A stretch of DNA of 64,000 nucleotides from Rhizobium sp. (GCA_028290545.1 JAQGJP010000029.1:1-64000); one strand, 5' to 3'. Positions 1 through 8,961 are shown, numbered from the stretch's first letter. Numbers and translations are program-made. The notes: generated from the letters alone by a model not told the origin.

Positions 1-209
1 GCGTCGGCGTTGAGCTGCACCACGATGTCGCGTTCGGGCAGCGTCGTGCGCAGCAGGTTGGCGCACATGTTGTAGCCGCGATGCGCGAACGGCGCCGACA
101 GCCTGCAGCCCGCCATCAGCGCGAACGCGGCCAGGCGCTCCCAGGGATTGACGCCCTGGAGAGTGCCGGAGGCCCGGTCGAACTGGATGGGCGGCTGCGC
201 GGATGTCAC
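1..209 (-). CDS. Partial CDS, possible FkbM-like methyltransferase N-terminus
   Basis: The first 69 codons of a gene that runs off the left edge. It begins with GTG at 209, and the GTGA overlap with the nuoD stop implies translational coupling to the complex I operon. The visible protein starts [15 protein letters not shown] and ends near [14 protein letters not shown]. The arrangement (a helical stretch with GYNMCANLL followed by a strand VVQLNADA) reminds me of the start of FkbM-type SAM-dependent methyltransferases, but no SAM-binding motif lies inside the window, so this is a guess. It is not nuoE, which normally follows nuoD, so an extra gene sits in the nuo operon here. Confidence 0.6.
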   Translation of the reverse strand, partial: MTSAQPPIQFDRASGTLQGVNPWERLAAFALMAGCRLSAPFAHRGYNMCANLLRTTLPERDIVVQLNAD

Positions 210-1396
210 CGATCAACCTCTCCGAACACGATATCGATCGAGCCGAGGATCGCCGAGACGTCGGACAGCAGGTGGCCCTTGCAGAGGAAGTCCATCGCCT
301 GCAGATGCGCGAAGCCCGGCGCGCGGATCTTGCACTTGTAGGGCTTGTTGGTGCCGTCGGAGACCAGATAGACGCCGAACTCGCCCTTCGGCGCCTCGAC
401 GGCCACATAGACCTCGCCTTCCGGCACGCGAAAGCCTTCGGTGTAGAGCTTGAAGTGGTGGATCAGCGCTTCCATCGAGCGCTTCATCTCGCCGCGGCGC
501 GGCGGCGTGACCTTATGGTCCTCGGCCAGCACCGGGCCCTGCCCGTCCGGCGCGCGCAGCTTCTCGATGCACTGGCGCATGATGCGCACCGACTGGCGCA
601 TCTCTTCCATGCGGATGCAGTAGCGGTCGTAGCAGTCGCCGTTCTTGCCGATCGGGATGTCGAAATCCATCTCGGCGTAGCATTCGTAGGGCTGCGACTT
701 GCGCAGATCCCACGCCGCGCCCGAGCCGCGCACCATGACGCCCGAAAAACCCCACTTCCAGGCGTCTTCCAGCGAGACCACGCCGATGTCGACGTTGCGC
801 TGCTTGAAGATGCGGTTGCCGGTCAACAGGGTTTCGAGATCGTCAACCACCTGGATGAAGGGATCGCACCAGGCCTCGATATCGTCGATCAGTTTCGGCG
901 GCAGGTCCTGATGCACGCCGCCGATCCGGAAATACGCCGCATGCATGCGGCTGCCGGAGGCACGCTCATAAAACACCATCAGCTTTTCGCGCTGCTCGAA
1001 GCCCCACAGCGGCGGGGTCAGCGCGCCGACGTCCATCGCCTGCGTAGTAACGTTCATCAGGTGCGCCAAGAGGCGCCCGATTTCCGAATAGAGCACGCGG
1101 ATCAGCTGGCCGCGACGCGGCACTTCCAGGCCCAGCAGCTTCTCGACGGCCAGAGCAAAAGCATGCTCCTGGTTCATCGGCGCCACATAGTCGAGTCGGT
1201 CGAAATACGGCACGGCCTGCAGGTAGGTCTTGCTCTCGATCAGCTTTTCGGTGCCGCGATGCAGCAGGCCGATATGGGGATCGACTCGCTCGACGATTTC
1301 ACCGTCGAGTTCCAGGATCAAGCGCAGCACGCCATGCGCCGAAGGGTGCACGGGGCCAAAGTTGATGGTGAAATTGCGAACTTCTGCTTCGGCCAT
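206..1396 (-). CDS. nuoD: NADH-quinone oxidoreductase subunit D
   Basis: The 49-kDa subunit of respiratory complex I, in the peripheral arm at the membrane interface, where it forms the quinone site with NuoB. The 396 residues match the usual length. The N-terminus carries [18 protein letters not shown], the conserved loop that lines the quinone pocket, and the C-terminus the family motif DIVFGEVDR. It is the fourth gene of nuoABCD. Its ATG shares one base with the nuoC stop (TAATG), and its own TGA overlaps the GTG of the next gene, so nuoA to the edge gene form one tightly coupled unit. Function is by family assignment, and no residue looks abnormal. Confidence 0.97.
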   Translation of the reverse strand: MAEAEVRNFTINFGPVHPSAHGVLRLILELDGEIVERVDPHIGLLHRGTEKLIESKTYLQAVPYFDRLDYVAPMNQEHAFALAVEKLLGLEVPRRGQLIRVLYSEIGRLLAHLMNVTTQAMDVGALTPPLWGFEQREKLMVFYERASGSRMHAAYFRIGGVHQDLPPKLIDDIEAWCDPFIQVVDDLETLLTGNRIFKQRNVDIGVVSLEDAWKWGFSGVMVRGSGAAWDLRKSQPYECYAEMDFDIPIGKNGDCYDRYCIRMEEMRQSVRIMRQCIEKLRAPDGQGPVLAEDHKVTPPRRGEMKRSMEALIHHFKLYTEGFRVPEGEVYVAVEAPKGEFGVYLVSDGTNKPYKCKIRAPGFAHLQAMDFLCKGHLLSDVSAILGSIDIVFGEVDR

Positions 1397-2022
1397 TAGT
1401 TCTTTGCCTTCTCGTCACCGGGCAGCACGTAGTCCGTACCCTCCCAAGGTGACAGATAGTCGAACGTGCGGAATTCCTGCATCAGCTTGACCGGCTCATA
1501 GACAACGCGCTTGCGCTCTTCGTCGTAACGAACTTCCACAAAGCCGGTGACCGGGAAGTCCTTGCGCAGCGGATGGCCGTCAAAGCCGTAGTCGGTCAGG
1601 ATGCGGCGCAGGTCGGGATGGCCCGAAAACAGCATGCCGTAGAGGTCATAGGCTTCGCGCTCGAACCATTCGGCACCGCGGAACACGCTGACGATGCTCG
1701 GCACCGGGGTGACGTCGTCGGCCGCCAGCTTGATGCGGATGCGACGGTTCTTGGTCGGGCTCATGAAGTGATAGACCACCTCGAAGCGCTGGTCGCGCTC
1801 CGGAAAGTCCACACCGCAGATGTCGGTGATGGCGAAGAACCGGCATTCCGGATCATCGCGCAGGAACGTCGCGACGTCGACGATGCTCGCGGGGTCGATG
1901 GTCAGCGTCAGCTCGCCAAAGCTCAGCGAAACCGATTGCACGGCCTCACCCATCGCCTGGCCCACATAGTTGCCGAGCGCCAGCAGCGGATGGACCTCTG
2001 GTGTTACGTCTTCCGTATCCAT
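1396..2022 (-). CDS. nuoC: NADH-quinone oxidoreductase subunit C
   Basis: The 30-kDa subunit of complex I, a peripheral-arm protein that packs against NuoD. The 208-residue protein contains the family signature around [30 protein letters not shown] (read as separate segments [11 protein letters not shown] and [18 protein letters not shown]). NuoC and NuoD are separate genes here, unlike the fused NuoCD of E. coli; separate genes are normal in alphaproteobacteria. It lies 6 bp after nuoB and overlaps nuoD by one base. Confidence 0.96.
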   Translation of the reverse strand: MDTEDVTPEVHPLLALGNYVGQAMGEAVQSVSLSFGELTLTIDPASIVDVATFLRDDPECRFFAITDICGVDFPERDQRFEVVYHFMSPTKNRRIRIKLAADDVTPVPSIVSVFRGAEWFEREAYDLYGMLFSGHPDLRRILTDYGFDGHPLRKDFPVTGFVEVRYDEERKRVVYEPVKLMQEFRTFDYLSPWEGTDYVLPGDEKAKN

Positions 2023-2028
2023 GGCGTC

Positions 2029-2604
2029 CTACCGTTCGATGGTGCCGGTGCGGCGAATCTTCTTCTGCAGCAGCAAGATGCCGTACAGAAGCGCTTCGGC
2101 CGTCGGCGGGCAGCCGGGCACGTAGATGTCCACTGGCAACACGCGATCGCAGCCGCGGACCACCGAATAGGAATAGTGGTAATAGCCGCCGCCATTGGCG
2201 CAGGAGCCCATGGAGATGACATAGCGCGGCTCGGGCATCTGGTCATAGACCTTGCGCAAAGCCGGAGCCATCTTGTTGGTCAGCGTGCCGGCAACGATCA
2301 GCACGTCCGACTGGCGTGGAGAGGCGCGGGGCGCAGTGCCGAAGCGCTCGATGTCGTAGCGCGGCATGGACATCTGCATCATTTCGACGGCGCAGCAGGC
2401 CAGGCCCGTCTGCATCCACATCAGCGAGCCGGTCCGGGCCCAGGTGATGAGTTCATCGGCGGCGGCAACCAGGAAACCCTTGTCGGCCAGCTCGTCGGTC
2501 ACGTCGGTGAAAAACGGGTCGTCGGCACCAGCAGTCTTGTTGGTGCGCGGGTCGATCAGGCCGCGTGGACGCGGAGCGATCGCAGTGGTCTCGTTCAATC
2601 CCAT
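2029..2604 (-). CDS. nuoB: NADH-quinone oxidoreductase subunit B
   Basis: The complex I subunit that holds iron-sulfur cluster N2, the last electron carrier before quinone. The cluster ligands are visible: adjacent cysteines in [10 protein letters not shown], one in [14 protein letters not shown] and one in [14 protein letters not shown] start it at the ATG at 2604 (MGLNETT, 191 residues). A longer reading frame exists upstream but lies inside nuoA and lacks conserved sequence. The start overlaps the end of nuoA by 10 bp (ATGGGATTGA), which suggests coupled translation. Confidence 0.96.
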   Translation of the reverse strand: MGLNETTAIAPRPRGLIDPRTNKTAGADDPFFTDVTDELADKGFLVAAADELITWARTGSLMWMQTGLACCAVEMMQMSMPRYDIERFGTAPRASPRQSDVLIVAGTLTNKMAPALRKVYDQMPEPRYVISMGSCANGGGYYHYSYSVVRGCDRVLPVDIYVPGCPPTAEALLYGILLLQKKIRRTGTIER

Positions 2605-2960
2605 TCCAGCGCCCCTTTGCTCCATTCGTAGATAAAGCCGACAGTCAGGACACCCAGGAAGATCATCATCGACCAGAAGCCGAACCAGCCCACGTCCCGG
2701 AAGGCCACGGCCCACGGAAAGAGGAAGGCAACTTCCAGATCGAAGATGATGAAGAGAATCGACACCAGGTAGAAACGGACATCGAACTTCATGCGCGCAT
2801 CGTCGAAGGCGTCAAAACCCGCCTCGAAGGCCGAGACCTTTTCGGGGTCCGGGTTCTTCACCGCGATGATGAACGGCGCCACCAATAGCGACAGCGCTAT
2901 AACGGCGGCGAGGCCAATGAAGAGGACGATCGGCAGATAGTCGCTGAGCAAATCAGTCAT
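2595..2960 (-). CDS. nuoA: NADH-quinone oxidoreductase subunit A
   Basis: A small membrane subunit of complex I (121 residues) and the first gene of the operon. Three hydrophobic segments are visible: [21 protein letters not shown] near residues 8-28, [20 protein letters not shown] near 66-85 and a third near 92-112 ([20 protein letters not shown]). [20 protein letters not shown] is the conserved loop with acidic and arginine residues that contacts the quinone region. The ribosome site is weak. A compact GC-rich inverted repeat lies 21 bp upstream of the ATG. Confidence 0.95.
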   Translation of the reverse strand: MTDLLSDYLPIVLFIGLAAVIALSLLVAPFIIAVKNPDPEKVSAFEAGFDAFDDARMKFDVRFYLVSILFIIFDLEVAFLFPWAVAFRDVGWFGFWSMMIFLGVLTVGFIYEWSKGALEWD

Positions 2961-3393
2961 GCGGCAGCCTGTGTTCTAGACCGGTCGGGCGACCGGGCCC
3001 GCGCGGGTCACGCAGGCAATTGGGGCGAGCGAACCGACGCAGAAGATGATGGCTAGGGCTTAGCCCTTCGGCTAATGCGTTTCAAGGAAAAGAAAATATG
3101 AGCGAAATAATCATATATCGCCACGAAGGCCTGGCAGAACAATCAACTGCCGCGGTGCCGGTTCGGTGGATGCCTGTCGCGCCAACGATGGATTGGAGAG
3201 GATAGACGGCGTCGCCAGTGGGGGCCGCCGGCTTGGCATTTCCCGACCTTGATCGCTGTCAGGACATCATTCGTTACCGGCGCCGATGGGCCTGGCGCGC
3301 GCTGCGATTTCGGCCTCTGCGTTGAGGCGATGAGTCGGCGTGCCGTTGGCCATTCCCCTGCCCGTTTCCGGGCATACCACGTTTCCGGAACGC
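2961..3393. other. Gene-free leader and promoter region of the nuo operon
   Basis: There is no convincing gene here. The segment separates nuoA from the terminator of the upstream porin-like gene, so the nuo promoter must lie in it. Two inverted repeats stand out: a 6-bp stem at 3060-3075 (TTAGCC-CTTC-GGCTAA) and a GC-rich one at 2981-2996 (CCGGTCGGGCGACCGG) within the likely 5' leader. An AT-rich tract occupies about 3085-3120. I could not choose a promoter with confidence. Confidence 0.5.
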
Positions 3394-3418
3394 AAAAAGG
3401 CCCGGATGAAACCGGACC
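3394..3418 (-). terminator. Rho-independent terminator of the outer-membrane protein gene
   Basis: On the minus strand a stem GGTCCGG / CCGGGCC (one G-U pair) with a TTTCAT loop is followed by TTTTT. It lies about 100 bp after the stop of the beta-barrel gene and before nuoA, which isolates the two transcripts. Confidence 0.75.
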
Positions 3419-3485
3419 CCTTAAAAGCCAAAACGGCGAACCAGTGAAGGTTCGCCGAATCGGACTTGCAAGACGCTGTTGCGAG

Positions 3486-3505
3486 CCGGGCGGCGTACCG
3501 CCCGG
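3486..3505. repeat. Perfect 8-bp hairpin after the beta-barrel gene
   Basis: CCGGGCGG-CGTA-CCGCCCGG is a perfect stem 12 bases past the stop codon of the minus-strand gene. No T-run follows, so it may protect the mRNA 3' end, or act with the true terminator 70 bp further on. Confidence 0.5.
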
Positions 3506-3516
3506 ACCACCTGCAA

Positions 3517-4074
3517 TTAGAAGTGGTAGAACACGCCGACGGTGGCCTTAGCCGCGTCGAAGAAGTCGTCATTGGCATCGTCAAAGTTGCCGAGGCCGAG
3601 GATTTCGCCACGAACCGACACATTGTCGGTGACAGCGAAGTCAACGCCAGCGCCCAGAGCGTACACGCCGGCAGAGTCGCCGTTTGCAGTGATGGCACCG
3701 AAGCCGCCAGCAGCATAGACGAGGACCTGGTCGGTCACGACAGCACCAACATGGCCGAGGGCCAGGAAGAGGCCGGCGTCATCGCCGCCGATGTCGCTTT
3801 CGAACACGTAGTCACCCTGCAGCTCGACGCCGAGAACGATCGGGTCAGCAACAGTGAAGTTCACGCCAACAACGGCGCCGATGAGGCCACGGGTGTCGTT
3901 GGTGTCGTTGAACAGGCCACCAGCTTCAACACCGGCGTAGAGACCATCCCAAGAAAAGCCAGCCGACTCATAGATGGGCTGGGGAGTGGTCGGGATGATC
4001 AGATCGGCCGCCATAGCGCCCGACGAGAGAAGTGCCACAGCAGCGACACCGAGAGAAAGAGAACGTACAAACAT
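3517..4074 (-). CDS. Outer-membrane beta-barrel protein (Omp25/31-like)
   Basis: A small exported protein of 185 residues. The signal peptide (MFVRSLSLGVAAVALLSSGAMA) is followed by DLIIP and then WDGLYAGVEAGGLF, the typical first strand of Omp25/31-type porin-like barrels of Hyphomicrobiales. The protein alternates hydrophobic and polar residues and ends in YHF, the C-terminal aromatic recognised by the BAM machinery. I use the ATG at 4074, which has GGAG 9 bases upstream, instead of the GTG at 4083. A paralogue lies immediately upstream. The specific role is unknown; an envelope structural role is the family expectation. Confidence 0.85.
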   Translation of the reverse strand: MFVRSLSLGVAAVALLSSGAMAADLIIPTTPQPIYESAGFSWDGLYAGVEAGGLFNDTNDTRGLIGAVVGVNFTVADPIVLGVELQGDYVFESDIGGDDAGLFLALGHVGAVVTDQVLVYAAGGFGAITANGDSAGVYALGAGVDFAVTDNVSVRGEILGLGNFDDANDDFFDAAKATVGVFYHF

Positions 4075-4378
4075 ATCTTGCACTCCATAGAGTTAACCGT
4101 AGTCGTGACGATAGATGCCTCAGGGACATCCTTATGACAACCCCGCACCAAGGCAAATTTGGCGGTGCGGATAAGATTTGGTGTCCATTTCGGGGCGGGT
4201 GTTGCGCGAATGCATCCGATATGGCCCAATTTGATACAAATACGACAGATCGCGGCGCCGATGGGGCGACGAGGTGTCGCACAAGCGGCGGAAGATAAGG
4301 GGTTTTTCCGAACTCCGGATAGTCCCCTGCAGGCTTCGGCGGCCCCACCGAAGCGGGACCGTCGGCTCGATTCGGCGC
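4075..4378. other. Intergenic region between two beta-barrel genes
   Basis: This 300-bp stretch holds no supported gene. A stem GCTTCGG / CCGAAGC at 4333-4354 follows the stop of the upstream beta-barrel gene and could be part of its terminator, although no T-run follows. The promoter of the downstream barrel gene must lie in the part nearest 4074. Confidence 0.5.
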
Positions 4379-4927
4379 CTAAAAGTGGTACTTGGCGCCG
4401 ACGGTAAACTGGTCCTTTTCATTGCCGCCCGTGATGGGGAAGCCATGCAGGTATTGGGCGTCGACGGATACGGAATCGGTGATCGACAACTCGACGCCAC
4501 CACCCAAGAGGACATCGTCCTCTTGGGGTGCGCCCAGGTCGATTCCGTAACCGCCGGCCGCGTAGACGACGACATCGTCGGTGACGACGAGGCCTGCTCG
4601 GCCCAAAATTTGTCCGTAGCTGGTATCGCCGACGCCGCCGGTCAGTCCGTGCACGGCCACTTCGGCGCCCAGTAGGTAGAAGTCGAACTGCGCGTTGACG
4701 CCGGCGCTGATTCCCAGGCCCAACTGATCGCCGCCGGCGCCGCTGAACTGCCCCACGCCATAGACGCCGGCATAGAAACCGCTCCAGTCGTAGGCCATGC
4801 CTTCGGCCACGGGCATTTCGACCGGAGTCGAAGTGGGCACGGTAATCATGTCCGCCGCCATGGCGCCGCCAACGGGCAGTGCAGAGCACAGGGCCGCCAA
4901 CGCCAATGTCTTGAACAAGCTCATCAT
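4379..4927 (-). CDS. Outer-membrane beta-barrel protein, paralogue
   Basis: A 182-residue exported protein with a signal peptide (MMSLFKTLALAALCSALPVGGAMA) and then YDWSGFYAGVYGVGQF, matching the first strand of the neighbouring barrel protein. It ends KYHF, with the terminal phenylalanine typical of outer-membrane barrels. AAGGAG stands 6 bases before the chosen ATG at 4927. The two neighbours share layout but only modest sequence, so they look like an old tandem duplication. Function beyond outer-membrane location is unknown. Confidence 0.8.
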   Translation of the reverse strand: MMSLFKTLALAALCSALPVGGAMAADMITVPTSTPVEMPVAEGMAYDWSGFYAGVYGVGQFSGAGGDQLGLGISAGVNAQFDFYLLGAEVAVHGLTGGVGDTSYGQILGRAGLVVTDDVVVYAAGGYGIDLGAPQEDDVLLGGGVELSITDSVSVDAQYLHGFPITGGNEKDQFTVGAKYHF

Positions 4928-5149
4928 GCCGTTCTCCTTGGGTCCGTATTCATTCAAAGTCGCAACGCCGCATTTGCCACGAGAGTTCCGGCCCGCTCAG
5001 GCGGCCGATTTTCGCGGATTTCTGCGTGTCAGCGGCGTCGACATATCCCCTGACAATCCCAGTTTTGCTGGACTTATGGACTCAAATGGGTCTCGTGGGC
5101 GGCCAAAACAAGGCACAACCTGAGCGTTGCAAATCGGCCACAAACGGCG

Positions 5150-5181
5150 CCGCCCGCACCTGTGGGAACAGATGCGGGCGG
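5150..5181 (-). terminator. Hairpin after msrA
   Basis: A long stem CCGCCCGCA / TGCGGGCGG, with a further inner CTGT/ACAG pairing, lies 27 bp past the msrA stop. On the minus strand it is followed only by a GTTTGTGG stretch, so termination may be inefficient. Confidence 0.5.
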
Positions 5182-5207
5182 AATCGGCGGACTAAAGACG
5201 GGTTTGG

Positions 5208-5939
5208 CTAGAGCTGGCCGACCAGAACCGGCTTGTCGCTGTACTCGGTTGGGAACAGGTCCTTCAGCGCCGCGACCTTGGGCAGGTCGTTGATGACGAT
5301 GTAGGGATAGGTCGGGTTCAGCGTCAGGAAATCCTGATGATACTGCTCGGCCGGATAAAAGATCTTGCCCGTTTCGATCGTGGTGACGATCTTTTCGCGA
5401 TAGGCCTTGGCCGCATCGAGCTGGGCAATATAGGCCTTGGCCAGCGTGGCCTGCGCATCGGTTCCCGGGAAGATGGTCGAGCGATACTGGGTGCCGTGGT
5501 CCGGCCCCTGGTAGTTCAACTGGGTCGGGTTGTGGGCCACCGAGAAATAGATTTGCAGCAGTTCGCCGTAGGTGACGACGCTGGGATCGTAGGTGACCTG
5601 CACCGATTCGGCGTGGCCGGTGTCGCCCGAACCGGTCATTTCATAGAAAGCCGTGCTGGCGTCGCCGCCGGTGTAGCCGGAGACGGCCTTGGTCACGCCC
5701 TTGACGTGCTGGAACACCCCCTGCACGCCCCAGAAGCAGCCGCCGGCGAACACCGTCACGGCCGACGGACCGGTCTCGGCGATATCCTGCGCCGGCGCCG
5801 GAATCACCACGGGCGCTTCCTGTGCCATGGGCCTGACCTGCCAGAATGCCAGCGCGAGCAGTGGCACTACCAGAAGGGAAGCCCAGATCACGCGGGGCGA
5901 TAGCATTGAACGGATTGCGGGTTTGGCTTGTGCGGGCAT
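5208..5939 (-). CDS. msrA: Peptide methionine-S-sulfoxide reductase, membrane-anchored
   Basis: Reduces the S-epimer of methionine sulfoxide in oxidised proteins, using thioredoxin-type electron donors. The catalytic cysteine lies in AGGCFWGVQGVF, and further family blocks are visible (GYTGGDASTAFYEMTGSGDTGHAESVQV and YFSVAHNPTQLNYQGPD, quoted in parts). Before the catalytic domain there is a hydrophobic segment (VIWASLLVVPLLALAFW), so the enzyme is probably exported and held at the inner membrane facing the periplasm. I chose the ATG at 5939 because AGGA lies 9 bases upstream; ATGs at 5954 and 5972 are alternatives. The gene stands alone between two terminator-like hairpins. Confidence 0.93.
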   Translation of the reverse strand: MPAQAKPAIRSMLSPRVIWASLLVVPLLALAFWQVRPMAQEAPVVIPAPAQDIAETGPSAVTVFAGGCFWGVQGVFQHVKGVTKAVSGYTGGDASTAFYEMTGSGDTGHAESVQVTYDPSVVTYGELLQIYFSVAHNPTQLNYQGPDHGTQYRSTIFPGTDAQATLAKAYIAQLDAAKAYREKIVTTIETGKIFYPAEQYHQDFLTLNPTYPYIVINDLPKVAALKDLFPTEYSDKPVLVGQL

Positions 5940-5980
5940 GGGAGCGATCCTCATTGAGAGCTGACTGCTCATCAGTTCGC

Positions 5981-6005
5981 TTTATAGGACCGTTTGGTTA
6001 CGCAA
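5981..6005 (-). promoter_or_regulatory. Candidate RpoH-type promoter of msrA
   Basis: On the minus strand CTTGCGT, 11 bases, then CCTATAA. The spacing fits heat-shock promoters but the final T of the -10 box is missing. Regulation of msrA by stress would make sense. Weak evidence on its own. Confidence 0.35.
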
Positions 6006-6091
6006 GATCAGTGGCCTCACGTCAAAATGAAGCTGGCCGACTGAAAGTGTGTGAAATGCTTGGATGACGCGGACTTATCTGCCTCGACCCG

Positions 6092-6137
6092 GCGCCACTC
6101 TTCGATTTCTCAACAATTCCGAGAAAGAGAGTGGCGC
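6092..6137. repeat. Long inverted repeat downstream of tRNA-Asp
   Basis: GCGCCACTCT at 6092 pairs with AGAGTGGCGC at 6128-6137, with a nested TTTCTC / GAGAAA pairing. The right arm includes the 3' end of tRNA-Asp. It could end the tRNA transcript or guide 3' processing. No clear T-run follows. Confidence 0.45.
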
Positions 6138-6208
6138 GAGAGACGGGGCTCGAACCCGCGACCTTCGGCGTGACAGGCCGACGCTCTAACCAACTGAGCT
6201 ACTCCCGC
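6132..6208 (-). tRNA. tRNA-Asp (GTC)
   Basis: A 77-nt cloverleaf on the minus strand: acceptor GCGGGAG, D arm AGCTCAGTTGGTTAGAGC, anticodon loop CTGTCAC (anticodon GTC), T arm with GGTTCGAACCC and an encoded CCA end. tRNA genes next to hup are common in this part of Hyphomicrobiales chromosomes. Confidence 0.95.
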
Positions 6209-6504
6209 AGCGGCAAAGTTTCCTCTGCGCAACGTGTGGTTCGTTTACGGGCCACCACCGGGTAAGTCAAGCGTCGAAAAGACGATTGCGTGACTATTTC
6301 GGTATCGCTTGGGGATATCTTTGGCGCGCGTCATCCTTGTCCCCGCTGCTCGGACAAAGCCAAGGCGAATCTGTGGGTTCTGATCATCTGCTAATGTAGA
6401 GAAACAGGCCGCGGCACGGCGTCAGATGACCAGAATGGCCAAGGACAGCGTCCGTGCGGAGTATCCGGCTGGCCTGCCGAGCCGCAAGCGCATCGCGCGA
6501 AGGC

Positions 6505-6580
6505 TGGTGGGCGATGACGGACTCGAACCGCCGACATCCTCGGTGTAAACGAGGCGCTCTACCAACTGAGCTAATCGCCC
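6505..6580 (-). tRNA. tRNA-Val (TAC)
   Basis: A 76-nt cloverleaf on the minus strand: acceptor GGGCGAT, D arm AGCTCAGTTGGTAGAGC, anticodon loop TTTACAC (anticodon TAC), T arm GGTTCGAGTCC, encoded CCA. It follows hup in the same direction, as in related genomes. Confidence 0.96.
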
Positions 6581-6671
6581 TGGGGGCCAAAGGCCCGGGT
6601 CAGGTGGCGCCCTATTAGGGTGCTGGCCCCTGCCCGTCAACTGCCAACAGCACTGGCCAGCGATATCGGGC

Positions 6672-6707
6672 AAAGAAAACGGCCCCGGCGCGCTGCGCTC
6701 GGGGCCG
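6672..6707 (-). terminator. Terminator of the HU gene
   Basis: On the minus strand a GGCCCCG / CGGGGCC stem extended by an outer pair is followed by GTTTTCTTT. It sits 28 bp after the HU stop codon. Confidence 0.8.
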
Positions 6708-6735
6708 ATCGATCGTATCAAACCGTTGCCGGTGA

Positions 6736-7008
6736 TTAGTTGATCGCGTCCTTCAGGCCTTTACCGGGCTTGAACTTTGCCTGGTTGGAAGCCGGAATCT
6801 GGATTTCCGCGCCGGTGGCGGGATTGCGGCCAGTGGTGGCCTTGCGTGCGGAGACGGCGAAAGTGCCGAAACCGACGAGACGGACTTCATCGCCGCCCTT
6901 GAGCGAAGCCGTGATGGCTTCGAACACTGCGTCCACAGCTTCGGCTGCCTGTGCCTTGGTGATCGTAGCCTTGTCGGCAACGACGCCAACCAGATCGTTC
7001 TTGTTCAT
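6736..7008 (-). CDS. hup: DNA-binding protein HU
   Basis: A nucleoid-associated protein that bends DNA as a dimer. The 90 residues match the family length. Conserved features are the N-terminal MNKNDLVGVVADKA helix, GGDEVRLVGFGTFAVSARKATTGRNPATG with the beta-arm, and ASNQAKFKPGKGLKDAIN at the end. The ATG at 7008 has a strong GAGGAA site; frame upstream of it is not coding. The gene lies between lon and the tRNA/nuo block, which is the normal order in Hyphomicrobiales, although several extra genes are inserted between hup and lon here. Confidence 0.96.
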   Translation of the reverse strand: MNKNDLVGVVADKATITKAQAAEAVDAVFEAITASLKGGDEVRLVGFGTFAVSARKATTGRNPATGAEIQIPASNQAKFKPGKGLKDAIN

Positions 7009-7220
7009 AGCGCTTTCCTCACAGTGAATGCCCGCCGTGGCTGGCGAACCAAAACGCCGCAACCTTTTTGCGATTCTGACTAGAAACGCAAGGATATCCG
7101 GGCTTTTTGGTCCGCCAAGCGGTGCAAAGCTGTTAATGAACTGGAAATGTGGGTCGAGCAAGGGCGGTTTTGGAGTTTTGCCCGGAGTTCCGGGCTATTT
7201 TGCCCGTTTTCCGTACGTTT

Positions 7221-8414
7221 CTAACCTTGGACCGGCGTTTTCACGCTGCGGCGAATGCCGAGCATCACGGGCAGTGCCAGCAGGTAAATCCCCGCCCCCA
7301 CGATCCAGATCAACCCTGGCCAGGTCGGGCGGATGGCGAAATAGACGAAACTGAAGAACAGCGGACCGAACACCGCGGCGAGGCTGACCAAGCTCGCCAG
7401 CACTCCCTGCAACTGGCCCTGCTTGTCGGCATCCACCTGGGTGGTGGTCAGCGATTGCAGCGCCGGCATGCCGATGCCACCCAGCGCGAACAGCGGCGCC
7501 ACCGCGAACATCACCCAACCCTGCGTGGTGAACCCGAGAATGGCCAATGCGGTGAGTTCGAACGCCATCCCGGCTATCAATGCCCAGCGCTCGCCCAGCC
7601 GCTCCACCGCTGGTCCGGTGAGAAAGGCCTGCGCGCCGGCGTGGAAAAACCCGAAGGCGCCCAGCGACAGCCCGATCATCAAGCCGGTCCAACCAAAGCT
7701 GTCCTCGCTCACCAGAGCCCAGACGGTGCCGTACATGGTGCCGACGAAATTCATGATGACGAAGATCGCCATCATGGGAATCAGTGCCTTGAAAGTCAGC
7801 GCCCATTTCAGCGGGATGAAGGGATTGAGCGTCGCCCAATCGAATTTAGCCGCCGCCTGCCCTGGCCGCGACTCGGGCAGCACGAACAGCGCCAGCGAGA
7901 AGTTGACGGCGTTCAGCAGCGCTGCGGCGATGAATGGCGCGCGCACCCAGTAATCCCCCAGCAGCCCACCCAGCACCGGCCCGATGATGAAGCCGATGCC
8001 GAACATGGCGTGGAAATAGCCGAAGCGCTTGGCGCGTTCCTCCTCGGCGGAAATGTCGGTGATATAGGCCGTGGCAACGGCCATATTGGCGCTGGTCAGC
8101 CCGGCAATGGCGCGGCCCAGCACCAGCATCCACAGATGCGGCGCGAAGGCCATGATCAGGTAGTCGATCGCTGCACCGGCCAGCGAAATCAGCAGCACCG
8201 GCCGGCGGCCAAAGCGATCGCTCAGCACGCCGAGCACCGGCGAAAACAGGAATTGCATGGCCGAATAGAGTGCCAGCATGATGCCGAACAGAGTGGCGAC
8301 CTCGCCCGTATGGGCCACGTCGCGCAGCAGCGCCGGCAGGATCGGAAAGATCAGTCCGATGCCGATGGCATCAATAGTCACGGCAGCAAGAATGACGACA
8401 AGAGCCTTGTTCAT
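7221..8414 (-). CDS. TetA-like MFS drug exporter
   Basis: A 397-residue major facilitator superfamily protein with about 12 hydrophobic helices. The N-terminal half has DAIGIGLIFPILPALLRD and the loop motif GVLSDRFGRRPVLL, both typical of the TetA/TCR drug:proton antiporter branch (DHA1). It probably exports a toxic compound across the inner membrane. Tetracycline as substrate is not shown by the sequence; many chromosomal members have unknown substrates. The ATG at 8414 has GAGG 6 bases upstream. No TetR-type regulator is adjacent, which differs from classical tet loci. Confidence 0.88.
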   Translation of the reverse strand: MNKALVVILAAVTIDAIGIGLIFPILPALLRDVAHTGEVATLFGIMLALYSAMQFLFSPVLGVLSDRFGRRPVLLISLAGAAIDYLIMAFAPHLWMLVLGRAIAGLTSANMAVATAYITDISAEEERAKRFGYFHAMFGIGFIIGPVLGGLLGDYWVRAPFIAAALLNAVNFSLALFVLPESRPGQAAAKFDWATLNPFIPLKWALTFKALIPMMAIFVIMNFVGTMYGTVWALVSEDSFGWTGLMIGLSLGAFGFFHAGAQAFLTGPAVERLGERWALIAGMAFELTALAILGFTTQGWVMFAVAPLFALGGIGMPALQSLTTTQVDADKQGQLQGVLASLVSLAAVFGPLFFSFVYFAIRPTWPGLIWIVGAGIYLLALPVMLGIRRSVKTPVQG

Positions 8415-8535
8415 CTCGACCTCGTTGATCAAACGCAGGCCGATTTCCCCTCAGCACCGCAGGCACAGTGATGTAACTACCTCACGGATGCGTTACAAGG
8501 GTGTTCCCGGTTTATTCTTTCTTCCGCCGATCCAC

Positions 8536-8564
8536 AAAAACAGAAACGGCGCCCCAAGGCGCCG
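8536..8564 (-). terminator. Terminator with GGCGCC stem
   Basis: On the minus strand CGGCGCC-TTGG-GGCGCCG is followed by TTTCTGTTTTT. It lies 22 bp after the stop of the small exported protein gene and closely resembles the terminators at 9053 and 10634. Confidence 0.85.
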
Positions 8565-8586
8565 CTTCGTCGCAAAAATAGTCGCC

Positions 8587-8961
8587 TTATTCGGCGGTGG
8601 CTTCGGCCACACATTCGTCGGAGGTGTAGCGCATGTCTTCTTCGCCGGTGCTGAGCGCAGCGACGGCGGACGAGACGTAGAAATCGGTCAGGCGGTCATA
8701 TTCGCTGGCTTCGATGCCATCGGCATCCAGTGCGGCCTTGGCGCGAGCGAAAGCGAGGTTGGCCATGTGGTCAGAAGCCTCCTTCTGATCGGCAGGCAGA
8801 TCGTCCGACATCGAGGCGACGGTGAAGGCGGCGCCGCACCAGAACGCGATATCCACGGCATCGCTGACCTGATCTTCTGCAGGAACAGCGTCCTCGGCAA
8901 AGGCGGGGAACGAGAGCGTCATCAAGGCGAGGGCGGCGACGGCGAGCAATTTGGTGCGCAT
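8587..8961 (-). CDS. Small exported protein of unknown function
   Basis: I do not recognise this 124-residue protein. It starts with a clear signal peptide (MRTKLLAVAALALMTLSFPAFA) and continues as an acidic, mostly helical domain. Two cysteines (in DIAFWCGAAF and TSDECVAEA) could form a disulfide in the periplasm. It is flanked by its own terminator and transcribed alone. The length, signal peptide and terminator support a real gene; the ribosome-binding site is weak. Confidence 0.75.
   Translation of the reverse strand: MRTKLLAVAALALMTLSFPAFAEDAVPAEDQVSDAVDIAFWCGAAFTVASMSDDLPADQKEASDHMANLAFARAKAALDADGIEASEYDRLTDFYVSSAVAALSTGEEDMRYTSDECVAEATAE

Noticed and set aside
203-1399. Long open frame on the plus strand opposite nuoD
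   Set aside because: It is antisense to a fully conserved gene; GC-rich codon bias of nuoD keeps the frame open. No recognisable motifs.
6384-6721. Short proteins around tRNA-Val
   Set aside because: They translate through the tRNA gene and the HU terminator; typical false calls at tRNA loci.
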